Shown here: piece by piece, positions 30,541-43,980 of the stretch
Numbering within the stretch: the stretch's first letter is position 1
Layout: each line of letters begins with the position of its first letter
DNA from: Cristatella mucedo
Lineage: Eukaryota > Bryozoa > Phylactolaemata > Cristatellidae
Direction of reading: 5' to 3'
Assembly: GCA_009760855.2 (NCBI GenBank)
Contig: WPIO01000052.1
Span: forward strand, 2,916,501 to 2,980,500
DNA length: 64,000 bases
Translations under genes and position numbers: made by a program
The notes under the pieces: model-generated
Database searches by the model: none
Told to the model about the DNA's origin: nothing
What the model saw: the letters and a program-made list of their open reading frames with translations, nothing else

Positions 30541-32654
30541 GCAGGCACTGCTCTTTTGGGTCAGTCCAGAAGGCCGGGGCACTGGGCATTCTTCGGTGCA
30601 CTATAAGTGTATTGCACGATCTACGTTACATGGCCACCTCTGTGAATTTTCGTCACACAGATTCAGGCTCTCACCGGGCTGCTTGCTGAGCCTCCACCAA
30701 GTAGGTGGATCGTGCGCTCACTCACGGTTGCAGTGGCCGGAAAAGTGCTTGCCGGCATTCTGGGCTCGATATTTGCTTGGCTTGGCCTCTTCCAACAAGT
30801 GCCACTGCTAGGTTTCAAGAGGAAGTACCAAAGAAGCCCTGCCTTAAAAGTCTATCGGTAGCAGACGTTTGTGGAAAACTGTGAACATGTGTCCTTTCCA
30901 ACCCACGCCCTCCCCGAGAATCTGACATCGGCATCGCTATGACGCATTTCCAGTTGCAAGGACCCTAAGCAGCTTGTGTTCCATTACGAATGGCTGGCCC
31001 TGCTGAGATAATAATGGCTGTTCGAGGCCCTTCATTAGCCCCCACGAAAGATCCTGGTGCACCCAAAGGATTGTTCGTGCCATCATCGGTCACCTACTTG
31101 TCCTGTAATTGTATTAGACAAACTCTCCGCCGATAACCGAAGATGAAAGCTAATGGCCTCTTCCAATGCCGTGGCTGTATGCAGATACAAGTAACTATGT
31201 CAATGGCAGGGGATTCTTCATCTCGAGCTGTTGGTCACCTTGGACGTCACTTCGTACACAATTGCTCGTCGCCACCGCATGCATGCACACGCAGCTTTAT
31301 TGGCTTTACTACTGCGGCTGTGGCATTATGACGTCGACCGACAGTGTGTCTCATGTCGCCCGCTTTGTCTTTGCAGCCCCGAAGTGCCGGTTCGATGCAA
31401 GGTCACGAGCGTCGGTATTTTTACTGCTCCCGTGAGCCGAGCCAATCGCCCGAAGATGCTTACTGCTCCTGTCAAGCAGCTGCTGCCTCACCGGCCGCCG
31501 AGAAATATGGATTGAACAGGCAGCAACAATGCAGCTTGGGGATAGGGTGGCCGTCCTGCCAGACGTCCGAAATGAGGGGCTGCACATGTAACCAGCAGCC
31601 CCTCAATGCTTAGCCTTGTCGTCGGCCGAGATGGTGTCTGGAACGCCCTCTTTGTGGGCCATGTCGGGCAGAAGCCGGCGTCCAATCGTGACGGCTTGTC
31701 GACGAACACAACTGGATTGTGTGTACATCGAAGTGCCCACCTGCATCCCAGCTTGCATCCGTAGCTGCTAGCGGCTGACACCCGGTACCCTGGTTGTGAC
31801 TGCAAGGGTACCGCTCATTTTGCCAGCAGCGCTTGCGTGGAACCAGCCCAGAGTGAGCAAACGACCCCTTGTCTCAACTGCTGACTTGGAGCCGTGGTAG
31901 TTGACATAGTTGACCTCCTTCTCCTTACCCCCCCCCCCCCCGGTGATGCTGCATTGATGTCTCAACCTAAGTCTACCTGCCTGTCTGGCTGCTATGCCGC
32001 CGAGGCAGCATTGATCTCGTATATGACATAATTTTAATTTAAGTTAAAAATGTGTCACTGCTTTCATGCTCAGCGCTTGGCTGGCTTACAGTAAATATCA
32101 GCTTGACATCTGGAATTGTAGCCACTATGGTGCTGCCAACATGGCATTTGCAAAGCCGAGCACCTGCTGTCGACTTGACTCGCAAAGCATGTTCTAGCCC
32201 CAGACGAAGGTCTCGTGCACGTGTTGGTGCGTGGGCGAACAGAACGGCTGAGGATCAACGATGCATATTTTCTCAGACAATGTTATGGAAATCGCTTCCA
32301 CTTGTTAGCCATGCCAGTAGGCCAGATGGGAACTGTGCATTGCAGGTGGGACTGGGCCAAACATGGGCTGGGCCAAGCATGGCTGCTCCGCTTAGGTTGT
32401 GGCTGAACTGGCTTGCATCGCATTGGCAACAATGAATGGTCTCTTGCCTCGTCTGGGTATGCACTTGGCGAAGATAAGCCGCAGCAGATGCCAGGAGCCG
32501 TCCCAGTTGTAGGCTATTTACCCACACGTCAACGGGCATCTGTTATCTTCCCAAAGACCCTTTATTGCTTTTATGCCATCCTTAGATGTCAGTGGGCTGT
32601 AGGAAGCTGATAGCCAGATGCATAGCTATGCCTACCTGCTTTGTCTGCTGAAGC

Positions 32655-32850
32655 CATTTTATAATATGTTGTAAAGAGAGGAAAGGTTAGCTGCTTTAAC
32701 AGCCTCATGTGTACGGCTGCAGAAAAACGGCAATCACAACCGCTTGCAGTGGGCAATGAGGGATTGCCCACTAAAGGACTCGAACACACGACCTGGGTCG
32801 TGAAGAGCCGGCACCTCGCACCAAGTCTGTCCCACACAGGCTGCCAGTGG
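32655..32850 (-). mobile_element. SINE-B copy
   Basis: TTAGCTGCTTTAACAGCCTC, ACCGCTTGCAGTGGGCAATG and GGACTCGAACACACGACCTG reproduce the full SINE-B order on the minus strand. Confidence 0.75.
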
Positions 32851-34449
32851 TAGCAGTATTCTATAATAACCCTTCAAATACCACGACTAAGGTTTTTCAA
32901 ATTTATCCAATCTTGTTTTGATTCTGCATTCCAGAAATCTTCCATTCCTACTGCTAAGTGATCTTTGCAGTCATTTTGACAACCCGGCTGTTCTAAGTTA
33001 GGTCGCAAGTGCACACAGCACCTTAGCTGATTCGGGCATTAGCACTTGGGGTCTGCCAAGGTAATGTGGTGATGCCACCATATTTGGCTCCACTACCCTG
33101 CCTGTTGTGGCATCTCCTGATTTATGACACTCCACTGAGTCACTAAACCACTTGGTAGTCGGTTCCACCTATTAAGATCTTGTGGATCGAGTGAAGGTGC
33201 ATCAAAGCTACCTAGTTGGCCTTCTTGCTTCGGCCTAGCCACATTACGTACCTCGACCAAGTGGAAGCTCCTCAAAGAATGTACGCGTGTGACATGCTGG
33301 CGTGTAGTCGAATCGTTGGAGCACATTCCATCAGGCTGCTAGGAGTCATCAGGTATGTACCCCAAGAGATGGAGCTCGGTCCTGAGGAAGCTGGTGGTAA
33401 AAGTGCATGCAAACGGAGAGCAGGAGAATAGTCCATTTGGTTTAACTGGTGGGACGAGGCCCGATATGACGGCCTTCCTTAAGTGTCATCCAGGACAGAG
33501 AGGTTGGATCTGAAAAATGTGGTCTACTGAAGCCCAGACTCGATTAGAGAGTTTTGGATGGTGGCCAACCTCCGTAGTATGACTCACACCTCCGGAAGAT
33601 AACTGTAACTGAAGAATCTGCATCCTTGTGTTTTCGTGTGGTCACTGCCTCAAAATAACGCGATTCTTGTTGGACAGACAATGCCTTGGGAGGAAAACGT
33701 GACGGTGGCACACGATTAGAAGGTAAGCTACTATGAACACTCTTCCGACGAATTCAGGATAAAGGGGTATAGATTCAAGCTATTTATGGCAGAAGTGAGC
33801 GTGGCGTTCGAGGTCATTTCTTTCGGTCGACCGACCGCCTCTTTTGTAAGCCACGCGATATTTCGAAGTAAACGTCTACAGCATTCTCATTCTCGCTTCC
33901 CGACACCAAGCGACACTAGCTTTTGTTGTCAGTTACCGAATTCCCTTCGGAAAATCGACGTTCTGTCGAATATCATATACAAAAACCTATGCATATATGA
34001 CCTTTTTTAAGCGAACGCTACATGCCAATGGACATATAAATGCTTACAGCTTCAAGCGCCATGCTCACGGGAGGCGCTCACCAAGTGAGTGTGGCTTCAG
34101 CTTCGCTGACTGCGTGTAACCTCCCTACTAAGTAGGGTCTTGGTGCCTATTATCGCTGGCTAGCGTCATTTAAATGCATTCCATGTTGGGGATACTGCCA
34201 GGGTCCGTGAATTGGGCTTTTCGCATACGAAACCGAGCCGAAGCAAGAGCTGCAGCCTGTGGCTTTGCCTGCTTAGTATTCCATTGCATTCCATATTCCA
34301 TATTCCATAGCATTGTCTAGGGCCGTCCTGCTAAATCTCCCTCAGTCGCTGCTGAGAATCACTTCAACATAGTAGTCACCAGGCCTGCTTTAACCGGGGG
34401 CGGGCCAATATTAGCGCTTACCTTTAGAACCTTTGGTTAATGTACAATA

Positions 34450-37400
34450 AATCAGTAATAATAATGATATGATTGCTTACGATAATCTTAACCTGATGGA
34501 TTTGACTGAGACCTGGCTAAAAACGACAAACCATCCGACTATAACCGACGCCATACCGACAGGCTCCTCCTTCTTCTATACCCCTAGATCAATCGAAATA
34601 GGTGGAGAAGTCTCCATTGTCGCACGTTCCTCCCTCAATTTCAAGCTGTTAGCAGTCCCCTCGAAGCAGTCTTTTATATCTCTTGTTTTGAGTCCTTCCG
34701 ACAAGTTGCAAATGGTTGCAGTAATGTATCGCCTACGAGGTACAAATTTCTTCTTTATCTCAGGTTTATCTGACCTCATTTCGATTCTGTGTGCCAGAAA
34801 TTAATTTTTTCTTGTTATGGGTGATTTTAACATTTATCTGACAACTTAAAGACACTTTTACTGCCGATTTGTGTGCACTAGCTGACTCCTTTTCTCTTGC
34901 GGCTCATGTGCATGACCTACTCACAACAAGGGTCACACATTCGATCAAATATTCACCCACTATGAATGCTATCACTCCCTATTATTACTAAATTCTGCTT
35001 ATCTGACCACATGCGGATCTCGTTCAGTCTACAGTGTGAGCCCTCCTCCGTATCCAGGATCATCTGCGAATCACTAAACCTTGAGACCCTTAACATCGAC
35101 GCTGTCGGCTCGAAAATATTTTCTTCGCCTCTGCTACTCAATCCCACTTCCGACCAGTCATTATTGATAAAATGCTACCGCCCGACCCTAGCTGACATGC
35201 TGAACGAGTTTGCATCTCTCACTAAGCAAACTGTTCGCCCTCACTCATACGACACACGTCTTACTAAAGACAATAAACTAGCTAGGTCTAATAAGCGAAA
35301 GCGTGAGAAAGCATGCAAAAAATCAGGACTGGCTATCCCTCGACGGGCATACGAGGACTACTGTAGACCATGCAAATCGATCTTAGCAAAGTCCAAGTCT
35401 AGCTTTCATAAAAAATATACTGTTGACTCACATATCCAAATCCAAAAATACTAACGTCTAATATCAACCGTCTCCTTAACCACTTCCCAGGTTAGCTTCT
35501 TACCAAGTGATCCTTTCGGTGCTCTAGCTGATCGCTTCTCTAGCTTCTTTTTCAGCAAGATAGACAAGATCAGAGAGTCATCCCCAAGGTAGCATCAAAC
35601 CCTTCTCGACTGCCGTTCCTTAATAACTACCCCACAAGACTCCTCTCCCTCTATTTCATGCCACACTTGTATCTGCATTCAAGGTTGCCAAAAGTGATTT
35701 TGCTGGGTCCGCTGTACCGCGCGAGTGTACGACGTCGGTGGGAGTAGACAAAAGTAGACCGAATAATATACTTTGAGATTCTCTGGGGCTAAGATCGGCC
35801 ATCACATTCGTGAGCTCCTGTGTGGCTTCTTGCGATTGTTAATACACTGTCTGCCGTATTGTTGATACTATCTTTTGCTGGACGTGACTGCTCGTTCGAA
35901 CTTAGCAGACCTCATCCTAAAATTCATTTCCTAATCAAAGAGGATTTATAATCCTCGTGAATTTATTTCCACTGCCTTACTTCTGCGACGCTCAGCTCTG
36001 CTTCTGCCATGCATAACTAAAGTGATAAATATGTCCTAAGCCTCAGGTCTTGTAGTTGCAGGCTTCAAAAAAAAGCTGCAGTTCCTATCATACCTACTAT
36101 TACTATCAGACAATACAACGAGTTGTGGCAGACCAGCTGAACTCTTACATTGAAACTTTAAGCCTAGTACGTAAGTGCTAGTCTGGTTTTAGAGCTGCTC
36201 ACTCCACTGAGTCAGCATTGCGTCGTGTAGATAACGACCTTATCAGCGATGAAGACCTAGGTAGAGTAAGTCTTGTAATTTTGCTTGATCTGTCAGCAGC
36301 GTTTATTACTGGTGACCACCGAGTCTTTCTCGAGTGCCTGTTATCTCGCCTGAGCATCACTGGCACTGCACGGCAATGTTTTAGGTCCTATCTCAAGGGA
36401 GACTCCAAAGCATGGATGTGAACAGACGAAAATCCTCCGACGACCCACTAAAGCCCCGGGTACCTCGAGGCTCTGCGATTGGTCTGCTTCTTTTCCGTGT
36501 GTACTCTCTCTCACTCTCTTTTCGATGTGGTAGCCAAGCACAATATACGCTTTCACTACCATGCAGATGACACGCATTTATACCTACGCTTTTATCCCTC
36601 CCAGCTCTCAAGCCCATCAAATTCTTTCAACTTCCTTGCTGCATGTATCGCTAAAATTCACAGGCGGTTGACTGCAAATTTTCTCAAATCGAATGACTGT
36701 AAAAACAGCTTACTAGTTATGGCCAAAACAAGTGTAACTCGTAAATTGGAAAGCTTTACACCAAAATCGGCTCAGCCAGCACATCTCCAAAGGAATTTGC
36801 ACGAAATCTCGGCGTCCTCTTCCAAAGTGACCTTTCATTGGATGATCACATCAGCTCCATAGTCAAGTCTGCCTACTTTCAGCTATGTAATATTGCAAAA
36901 AAATGTTGGCCCGCTCAGACAGGAATAACACATTCAAATTGGTTCGCATTTTTAACACCCTGTCTCAACTTCTGTAACTCAGCGCCTACTGGTCTGCCAG
37001 CCTATAAAATCAGGCGCATACTGTTGGTGCAACACTCGGCAGCCAGGCTTGTCTGTCACGAGCGTCGCAGCTGCCAGATTACATCAAATCTCGCCGACCT
37101 GCACTGGCTTCTGATCTAGCAGCGCATCGACTTCAAGGTTCTGTCACTGAGTTTTATGTCCCTTCATTCTCTTGCTTCGGCCTAACAATGAGAATTACCA
37201 GGCTAGGCCTCGTACTACCCGCTTTACCGACTCAAATCGATCAGCTAGACCTCGTGTGAACCTCAAATCCTTTATATAGACCGTGCCTTTAGTTCGTATT
37301 CTCCCAAAGCCTGAGAATGATTTCCAACCTAAGTCACGACAACCTCTAACTTGACGACATTTAAAAATAAGCTAAAAAGCACGTGTTTCTCAAAGCATTT

Positions 37401-37630
37401 GGTGGGTCTTCGAGATTTTTTCTTTGTGTGCTTATGTGTGCTGACACGGTGCATGCTGACACTAACCATATTTTAGATATTGACACTGTACATTTCACCT
37501 CTAACCATGTTATGCTTGTTGACACGGTGCATGTTACCACTAACCATTTGATCGAACTTCCTTTACAGCATATTTAAAGTGTCTGGAAAGAGATCAAATT
37601 CTCTGAGGGTGCTATACAAATGTTTTATTA
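34450..37630 (+). mobile_element. L2-type non-LTR retrotransposon, 3.2 kb, degenerate
   Basis: The longest LINE copy here. The 5' part shows an APE-type endonuclease: LTETWL near 34505, VMGDFNI near 34817, HTFDQIFT near 34930 and SDHMRISF near 34998. The reverse transcriptase follows: QSGFRAAHSTESALRRV near 36180, LLDLSAAF near 36280 (motif A, without the second part DTVDH) and YHADDTHLYL near 36560 (YADD box as HADD). The C-terminal part has LNFCNSAPTGLP and LVQHSAARLVCHERRS. The 3' UTR has GCATGCTGACAC repeats and ends AAGTGTCTGGAAAGAGATCA ... GGTGCTATACAAATG. Many stops and frameshifts make it inactive. It starts within the endonuclease, so it is 5'-truncated. Confidence 0.85.
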
Positions 37631-37959
37631 TCCGGACAAAGCCCAAGCGTAATCCGGCTTATTCTGTATTGCTTTGTGGAGTTTCAGACAGAATTGCTTA
37701 CCTATCTGGTTAGCAACTCGTAATCACAACCAAACTGTAAGTAGTTGAACTTTAGTTATTTTCTACGTTTTTGATCCTTTCTTCGAATTCGTTATCTTTT
37801 TTCATCCCCCAGGCTTAAAAAAGTGTATTATATTATGACTTCAGTATACTTACATGCGTAATTACATCTACCAGAGTGTAGTAATGCAAGAATCTAAGGG
37901 AGTATGACGATGCTCACAGCCCTCTTTAAAGCTGCCACTCATACAAAAACCTGTTCATG

Positions 37960-38118
37960 CCGTGCTGGTTTGGCCCAGTGATTAAGATGCTCGCTTCGAT
38001 AAAGGTCAAAGTGAATGCGTTTGATAGCCGAAGTCGTGGTTTCAAGCTCCGTGGCATTATGTGAAGTGCCTGAATAGAGATTATGTTCTCTTAGGGTGCT
38101 ATACAAATGAACTATATT
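37960..38118 (+). mobile_element. SINE-A copy
   Basis: TTTGGCCCAGTGATTAAGAT, GTCGTGGTTTCAAGCTCCGT and AAGTGCCTGAATAGAGATTA are followed by GGGTGCTATACAAATGAACT. An extra stretch between the A and B boxes distinguishes this copy. Confidence 0.75.
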
Positions 38119-41100
38119 TTATGTAAAAATGGCAGCGTGCCTGTTCACCCTGTTGTTTTGCCGGGGAGCGCTCCACGAGGACCATTCGCTGGCAACGGAA
38201 CTCAGCTTGTCTTACCTAATCCTGATCTTGGTCAAAGGCGAGCACCTTAACACCTGGGTTAAAGAGGGCATTAAATGAATGCCTATTCTAAAACAGACCT
38301 GAATTTGCTTGCCGACGGCCGCCATAAATTGCACCTTCTCATCTAAAACTAATTAATGAGTAGCCTACATTTGGGCAGAAACTGCATCCGGAAGGCAGGC
38401 TGCCCAGCAGGTTTATTTGGTCTCATCTAAGAAAGAAAACTGAATGCGCCTCTTATGAAACGTCGAGAAGCCACGAGCCAAAAGTAAGCAGACTGAAAAT
38501 GATATTTAGTCCTCTCCCAAAAAATGGGCGTACCTCATCTCTTGGAGAGCGTGCAGCTAGCTGCACGCCGAAAGCTGGCCACCCTGCTGAATCGACTAAA
38601 CGAACACCCAATTTGGAGAGCCTTCGGAGAACTGTGTTCCATACGAGTTCCATCCAACATGTGCTCCATGCTCCATAAGTCGCTGGACGGCCTCTTTAGA
38701 GCCGTCCGAAACGATTTGCCTTTAAATAGAGCAATTGTATAGAAAAACTGAAACTCCCGTGGAAACATTTAAACAACTTTTCGACTCCCCGGCAACCGTC
38801 TAAAAAACGCATGAATAAGACTCCTCTGAAACAGTCAAAAAAACTGATAGACTCCCTTAAAAACTTACTACTAACACGCTCGATGGAAGAGTTGGCCGTA
38901 CAAGCCACAGTTGCCACATATAAAAAGAAAGCTACAGCGTGTCTGCGTGGGAAACATCTTGGAGCTGCTTTCGCGATCAGTTTCAGCTTCGGTGCTGTCT
39001 TGAGGTTTTTGGAGCCTTTCGTTTTTTGCTATTAGTTAATCATATTAGCGTCAAAAAAGCTCAGTTTGTCGTTTTTCTCAGTTCTGCATTTTTCATCGGC
39101 CCTAGGACTCTCTCGAAACTTATAATTTTTTTATTCAAACTTTTTTGAGTATGCATTTGTCCATCAATCTCTCAATCTGTCTGTGCACCAAGATCTAGGC
39201 CGACAAAAAGTGCATGAATGCTACAGTTTTTCTCGAAACCAATTAAGGGAGTATTATGCCGGCTGGGAGACTGGGAAGAACTCTGGGACCGGTGCGCTAC
39301 TACTGCTACGGCTGCGACCACTACTACAGCCCTCCTGCTACAGCACCCGCAGCAGTCTGCCGACTATGCCACCTCCGATGTTGTTGGCGCTTGGTCGGCG
39401 ATGGTGGCTTTTGGTTGGATAATGTCAGCGGCGCTTGGATGATCCCCGGATCGTAGATGTAAGGGGTTAGGCTGCAGAAACCTTCAACCGAGCCAACAAT
39501 CCCTCATATCTGAAGGTGAGGGAGCACGTCAGGCGGTCAAGCCGTTCGACCCGCCCCTTCAGGTCAGAGTCAGGGGGCCTGATGCTCGTGCCTGAGACTG
39601 CACGAGCCTCGGCCGGAATGCTAGGAGTTAGCCAGATTCTCAGTCTCTGCCCGAAGTAATTAAATTATCGCACCAGGGGACCATAATTGAGAGCTGCCAG
39701 CTGCCGACAACTGAAAGCCAGAGAATAGCCGCGAAGCGAGGCGATAATGAAGCTCAGACAAGAGCGAGAGGATGCTCATAAAGGAGGCTTGAAGCGAGGC
39801 TGAATACAGCAGCACTTTCGCCCTACGCACAGGCTCCACAAGTCCACAAGCTTCCACCGCAAGCCGAGCGTCATGCTAGCGTCGAGCAAAAAAAGGAGCA
39901 CCTTCAAACTCTCGCAGGACGGCCTCGGCGAGTCCACCGAACGCAGGCACACGCAGGCTCGCGGTCAGGCAATTGACCATTAATCGCCTCAGCTGGCTCG
40001 AGCAGCCCTCAGCCAGGTGGCCTTTGTAGAGGCAGATCGTTTCCTGTTGCTCCCAATCGCAAGCTGCGCTTCCGGCACTTGTAGATAGCCGTGCATTCAA
40101 ACAGATGAGACAAAGCAGTCAGCTTCTCCTACGTGAACCTCAGGCAGCATATAGAAACATTGCCAGCTGTGGCTTGCTTTCAGAGAAGAGCACCTCCCAG
40201 AGAAAGCATCTTAAAGGATACCGTCTACGACGCCGAGCGTGGAGACTCGACAGAAATCGTTACTGGAAAAGTAATCAACGTAATGTTAGGACGGTAAGCG
40301 TCAACGTCGTGACGGCATTCCTAGGAATGAACTGAAGAGACACGTGGGACGGCTAGCCACTCGACATGTTCCGTCAGCCACTTAACGATCGGGATACTTT
40401 AGAAACGTCCGAGGCTAGCAGCACATGGCTTAGTCCTGCCAACACCAATGGTAGAACTTATAATAATTGAGGCTCTGAAAGCAGTCAATGTCGACTTTGT
40501 AAGGTATTCGACAGCTTGCTAAAATTCCTTGGCAGAACCCGAAATGAAGGATGAGTTCCTCATTGAGAAACTAGTCACGAGGTCAGCGGTGAGGCCTTGT
40601 ACTTTGGTAAGTGTGCATCCTCTGTGAGAACCAAATCACAAGGCTACTTCATGAAGTGGTAATTTGGAAAGCTGGTAAATGCAAAATGATGTTTTAGAGA
40701 ACGCCCTAATTAGGAGTGCTAGGTTGGTCTCCCATGTAGTTGAAAGTTCTCCTCGTCAGAACGTACGGGATAATACACAAAACGCCGAAGCGGGTTCGCT
40801 CAGACATAAATTCTCGCGGGCGCCCGCAGCGCTCCCGAACGAACCCGTCCTGCCCTCCGCCCGCGTCCGAACTGCCCTCCCTCTGTAGGCCGTGACTCGC
40901 CCATATAAACCCTTTCCCATAAACCGCCATGGCACATAATCCATCGGCAGCTCTATAACTCCGCTGGGCCGTAAGCGTGGCTTAGTCATAAACTGACCAC
41001 AGTGAACAATATGACCATAAACGCCACCGGCCTATATGCTTATGGCACCGCAATAAATCAATCACATGCTGCACTTTTTTCCGACGGATGCTGTATATTA

Positions 41101-41279
41101 CGGAAACCAGGAGCAGGGCCGTGATGGCCACCGCGCTAGCTTAGGAGCATCTACAAAAGTGGGCTCTCTTCTCAGCGGCTGTCGTCGGAGTAGTATGCCG
41201 TCACGGTACAGCAGACCCATCGAGGAGGATGCTAGGAGTCCTTGCTGACGTGTAAGGAGTGTGAACTGGAGCTTTATAA
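38119..41279. other. No gene recognised
   Basis: A 20-bp palindrome GCGTGCAGCTAGCTGCACGC lies at 38549-38568. Open frames around 38.5-39.1 kb (including 38811-39035 plus) lack recognised similarity. Confidence 0.45.
38218..38272 (-). mobile_element. SINE-A head relic
   Basis: GATCTTGGTCAAAGGCGAGC and ACCTTAACACCTGGGTTAAA match only the A-box part of SINE-A. Confidence 0.45.
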
Positions 41280-42085
41280 AAACAATAGTGATCCTATATT
41301 TGTTGTAGCACCCTCAGAGAACTTAACTCGCTTTCTAAGCATTTTGCAATTGTTACAAAAAGGCATGATCGAATAGTTAGTGGTAGCATGCTCAATGAAC
41401 AACAAGCATAACATGGCTAGAAGCGATACGCACAGGGTCAGCATGCAAGTTTGGTTACTGGCAGCATGCGCAGTATCAGCATGCATAAGCACATGAAGGA
41501 CGAATCGCAGAGACCCACTAAATGCTGTGATGAATAGATGCATTTTTAGTTGCTTCATAAATGTCAAGTCAGGGGATGTCGTGATGCCAGTCGGAAGTCA
41601 GTTCCAGGCTTTGGGATCATACGAAGTAAATGCAGTCCCCAATGGATTTGAGGCTCGTACAAGGTAAACAATTAGATTCCGAAAAGTGGGTGGCACGATG
41701 CTTAGCCTGGTGGGTGAGTATATCTGATAGGTAGGCTGGAGCCGATGAATGAAGGGACCTAAAAAGTTCCACTGTGGTTTTAGAGCTTATCACTCCAATG
41801 AGTCAGCATTGCTTCGGGTGTATAATGACCTACTAAGGAATGTAGACTTAGGTCCATTCTCTCTGCTTGTTTTGATCTTTCGGATGCTTTTGATACTATC
41901 GATCACTAAGTCCTTCTCGAGCGACTCTCATCTCGCCTGGGAATCACTGATACTGCACTGCAATCTTTTAAGTCATATCTCAGTGGGAGACTCTAAACCA
42001 TAGATGTGAAGAGAAAGAGATCATTTGAGGAACCACTGAAGTATGGGGTACGTCATGGCTCTGTGCTTGTTCCGGTTCAAGGGCC
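41280..42085. mobile_element. L2 copy with inverted 5' part (twin-priming structure)
   Basis: 41280-41760 is a minus-strand L2 3' segment from tail to the TFRSLHS codons (TGAATGAAGGGACCTAAAAA). From 41763 to about 42085 it switches to plus-strand reverse transcriptase: GFRAYHSNESALLRVYNDLL, then the DLSxAFDTIDH region with a frameshift, ending VRHGSVLVPV. Together they match an inverted 5' segment joined to a normal 3' segment. Confidence 0.75.
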
Positions 42086-42329
42086 AGCTATAGTTACACC
42101 AGGCCAATGATTGCCCGAAGCTCGCGTTCTTCAACTCCATACTAGGTGTAGAAAATGGCTATTGGCAGTGGCAGAGCCAAGATTTTCGGGTAGGGTGGCT
42201 GATTATAATAAAAACTGAGGAAATCGCAAGTCTTATATTCGACACGTCAGCAGTGGCTGCGCATCGATCAAAACTATGTGATGATGTCAACTGCTGTCGT
42301 GATTGCAGCCATTTCTTTCTAAACATTAT

Positions 42330-43010
42330 AATAAAATTATATATCAATCTCTTTTTAGGAAGTTTGCGTGTGCTAAAAAAGCATGTCACTATGGTTAGTG
42401 ATAACACGCGCTGGTTAGCAAAACTTGGTTCACAAGGACCACACAGGTTAGTTCACAAGGACCCAGCAAATGCTGCGAGGAACAGGTGCGGTTTTAGTAT
42501 CTGATTAGATGTCAAGATATGTTGTGACGTCGGTCGGCAGTGAGCTCGAGGATTTGGGAAAAGAAAGAAAAAGAAAAAGAAAAAAAGAAAAAGAGGCAAT
42601 GTCGTCAATGGATTAGAGCTTGGTTCGAGGCAAAGCTAAGTCGCTTAAATCAGATAATCTAGTAGTTCGTTCCTAGCGTGATTGAGAAACAGTGTGTATA
42701 GAAAGGATAAAGCGAGAGAACGAAGGACGCAGATGCGATTGACAAAACCTTGAAGACAATACGTTGCTTGATGAGGAGGCAATGCTAGTCAGTAAGAATG
42801 GGCGTACTGCGGCAATGACGAACGACGCTCTCGACAGACAAGCCAGGCTCCCGAGTTTTGCACCAGCTCTAAATGCCTTTTTGCATTGGGAGGGAGACCT
42901 GTAATAGTCAGTTACAGAGGCCGAGAAGGGTTGCCACAAATGCACAGACCAACTTGTGCTGCTATTCTAAATCGCGGCTGGCCATATTCATGCAACGGTG
43001 GAAGATGAAC
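42330..43010 (-). mobile_element. L2-type LINE 3' fragment
   Basis: Minus-strand relics of the 3' UTR and reverse transcriptase C-terminus (GACAAAACCTTGAAGACAAT; TTGCACCAGCTCTAAATGCC; CAAATGCACAGACCAACTTG). It is broken by an A/G-rich simple repeat at 42555-42593. Confidence 0.75.
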
Positions 43011-43689
43011 ATTTTTTGTTCACATCCGATTGCAAACTTTCCGCATTACATGCATCAAATGAGTTGAGATTAGGCGTACTGGAAGGTAGGGACGTATCGA
43101 AGCACGTGCACAGCTGTTAGTCATCCACATAGAAATGAGACCAGTGTCAGAATAGGTCGTACCAGTTTGTATAGTAGGTCGTAGCAGATCTCGACTCGAC
43201 CGGTCTCTGCCGGCATGACAGCACGATCGGAAACCGTTACGACACTCTTCAGAGCAGAGTTCGATTCTATTACCCTACGGAAGCTGTGTCGAGAGGAATG
43301 TTTGTATCACCCGGAGTACTGCTAGTGACGGCCACTGTAGCTGTCATTCCGAGAGCACTACCACGTGCTCTCCACTGAGTCTCGGACCTGGACAACTCAA
43401 ATGCTTTGGCATTTTCTAAACTTTCCCCTGTTTAATAGCGAGGTGACGGTCCTAGGTGGCGCCCGGTGACCCGACTAGACTTATAACTGCACAAGGGTCT
43501 GCTCTGCCCCGCGTGCGCCCCCCCCCCCGCTCTACCGGTAGATTTTGAAATGCATGACTGGTGTGCAGTTAAAATACAACCAGCCATAGCATGGCGGCGA
43601 AAGCGACAGCTTATTGTGTGCCGGTTATTATGGGGTTATGCACGGGGGGGGGAAGTGCCTTATGCATCGTAAAGTGGCTCTACCGGTTT

Positions 43690-43980
43690 AAATATAAAAT
43701 TTAGTGGGTCCTTGTGATTCTTTTAGTGGGTCCCTGTGATTCGACCTTTATATGTTTATTCGTGCTGAAACTGTGCATGCTGCCACTGACCACACTTGCA
43801 TGCTGACCCTGTGCATATCACCTCTAACCATGTTATTCTTTTTTTTATTGACCATGCTGCCACTGATCATTCGATTGTGTTTCCTTTGCAGCAAATGTAA
43901 AGTGCCTAGAAAGAGATTGGGTTCTCTGAGGGCGCTTTATCAAGTTTATTATTGTTATTTTTATTATTATTAAAAGAACC
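43690..43980 (+). mobile_element. L2-type LINE 3' end
   Basis: A duplicated TTTAGTGGGTCCxTGTGATTC, then GCATGCTGACCCTGTGCATA, CAGCAAATGTAAAGTGCCTA and GGCGCTTTATCAAGTTTATT with an ATT-rich tail. Truncated just upstream of the 3' UTR. Confidence 0.85.

Larger units (their letters stand above)
29856..34440. other. Gene-poor interval, nothing coding recognised
   Basis: It contains the 18-bp minisatellite, a short hairpin (31573-31605, TGAGGGGCTGC / GCAGCCCCTCA) and a SINE-B copy. An open stretch at about 31375-31615 (plus) follows a CTTTGCAG and reads GHERRYFYCSREPSQSPEDA in one frame. It has no recognised homologue and is at most a candidate exon. Confidence 0.45.

Noticed and set aside
30181-30601. 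Open frames of HTHSHA or CACECV repeats
   Set aside because: They arise from an 18-bp minisatellite whose unit is a multiple of three.
31573-31605. An 11-bp hairpin as a terminator-like or small-RNA structure
   Set aside because: Too short, and no transcript context; such hairpins are expected by chance in 64 kb.
34450-37630. The LINE copy as an active retrotransposon
   Set aside because: Frameshifts and stops throughout, a disrupted motif A and an altered YADD box show that it is dead.
38811-39035. A lysine-rich 74-residue frame as a possible gene
   Set aside because: No recognised family, no start or splice context, and it lies in repeat-rich, gene-poor DNA.
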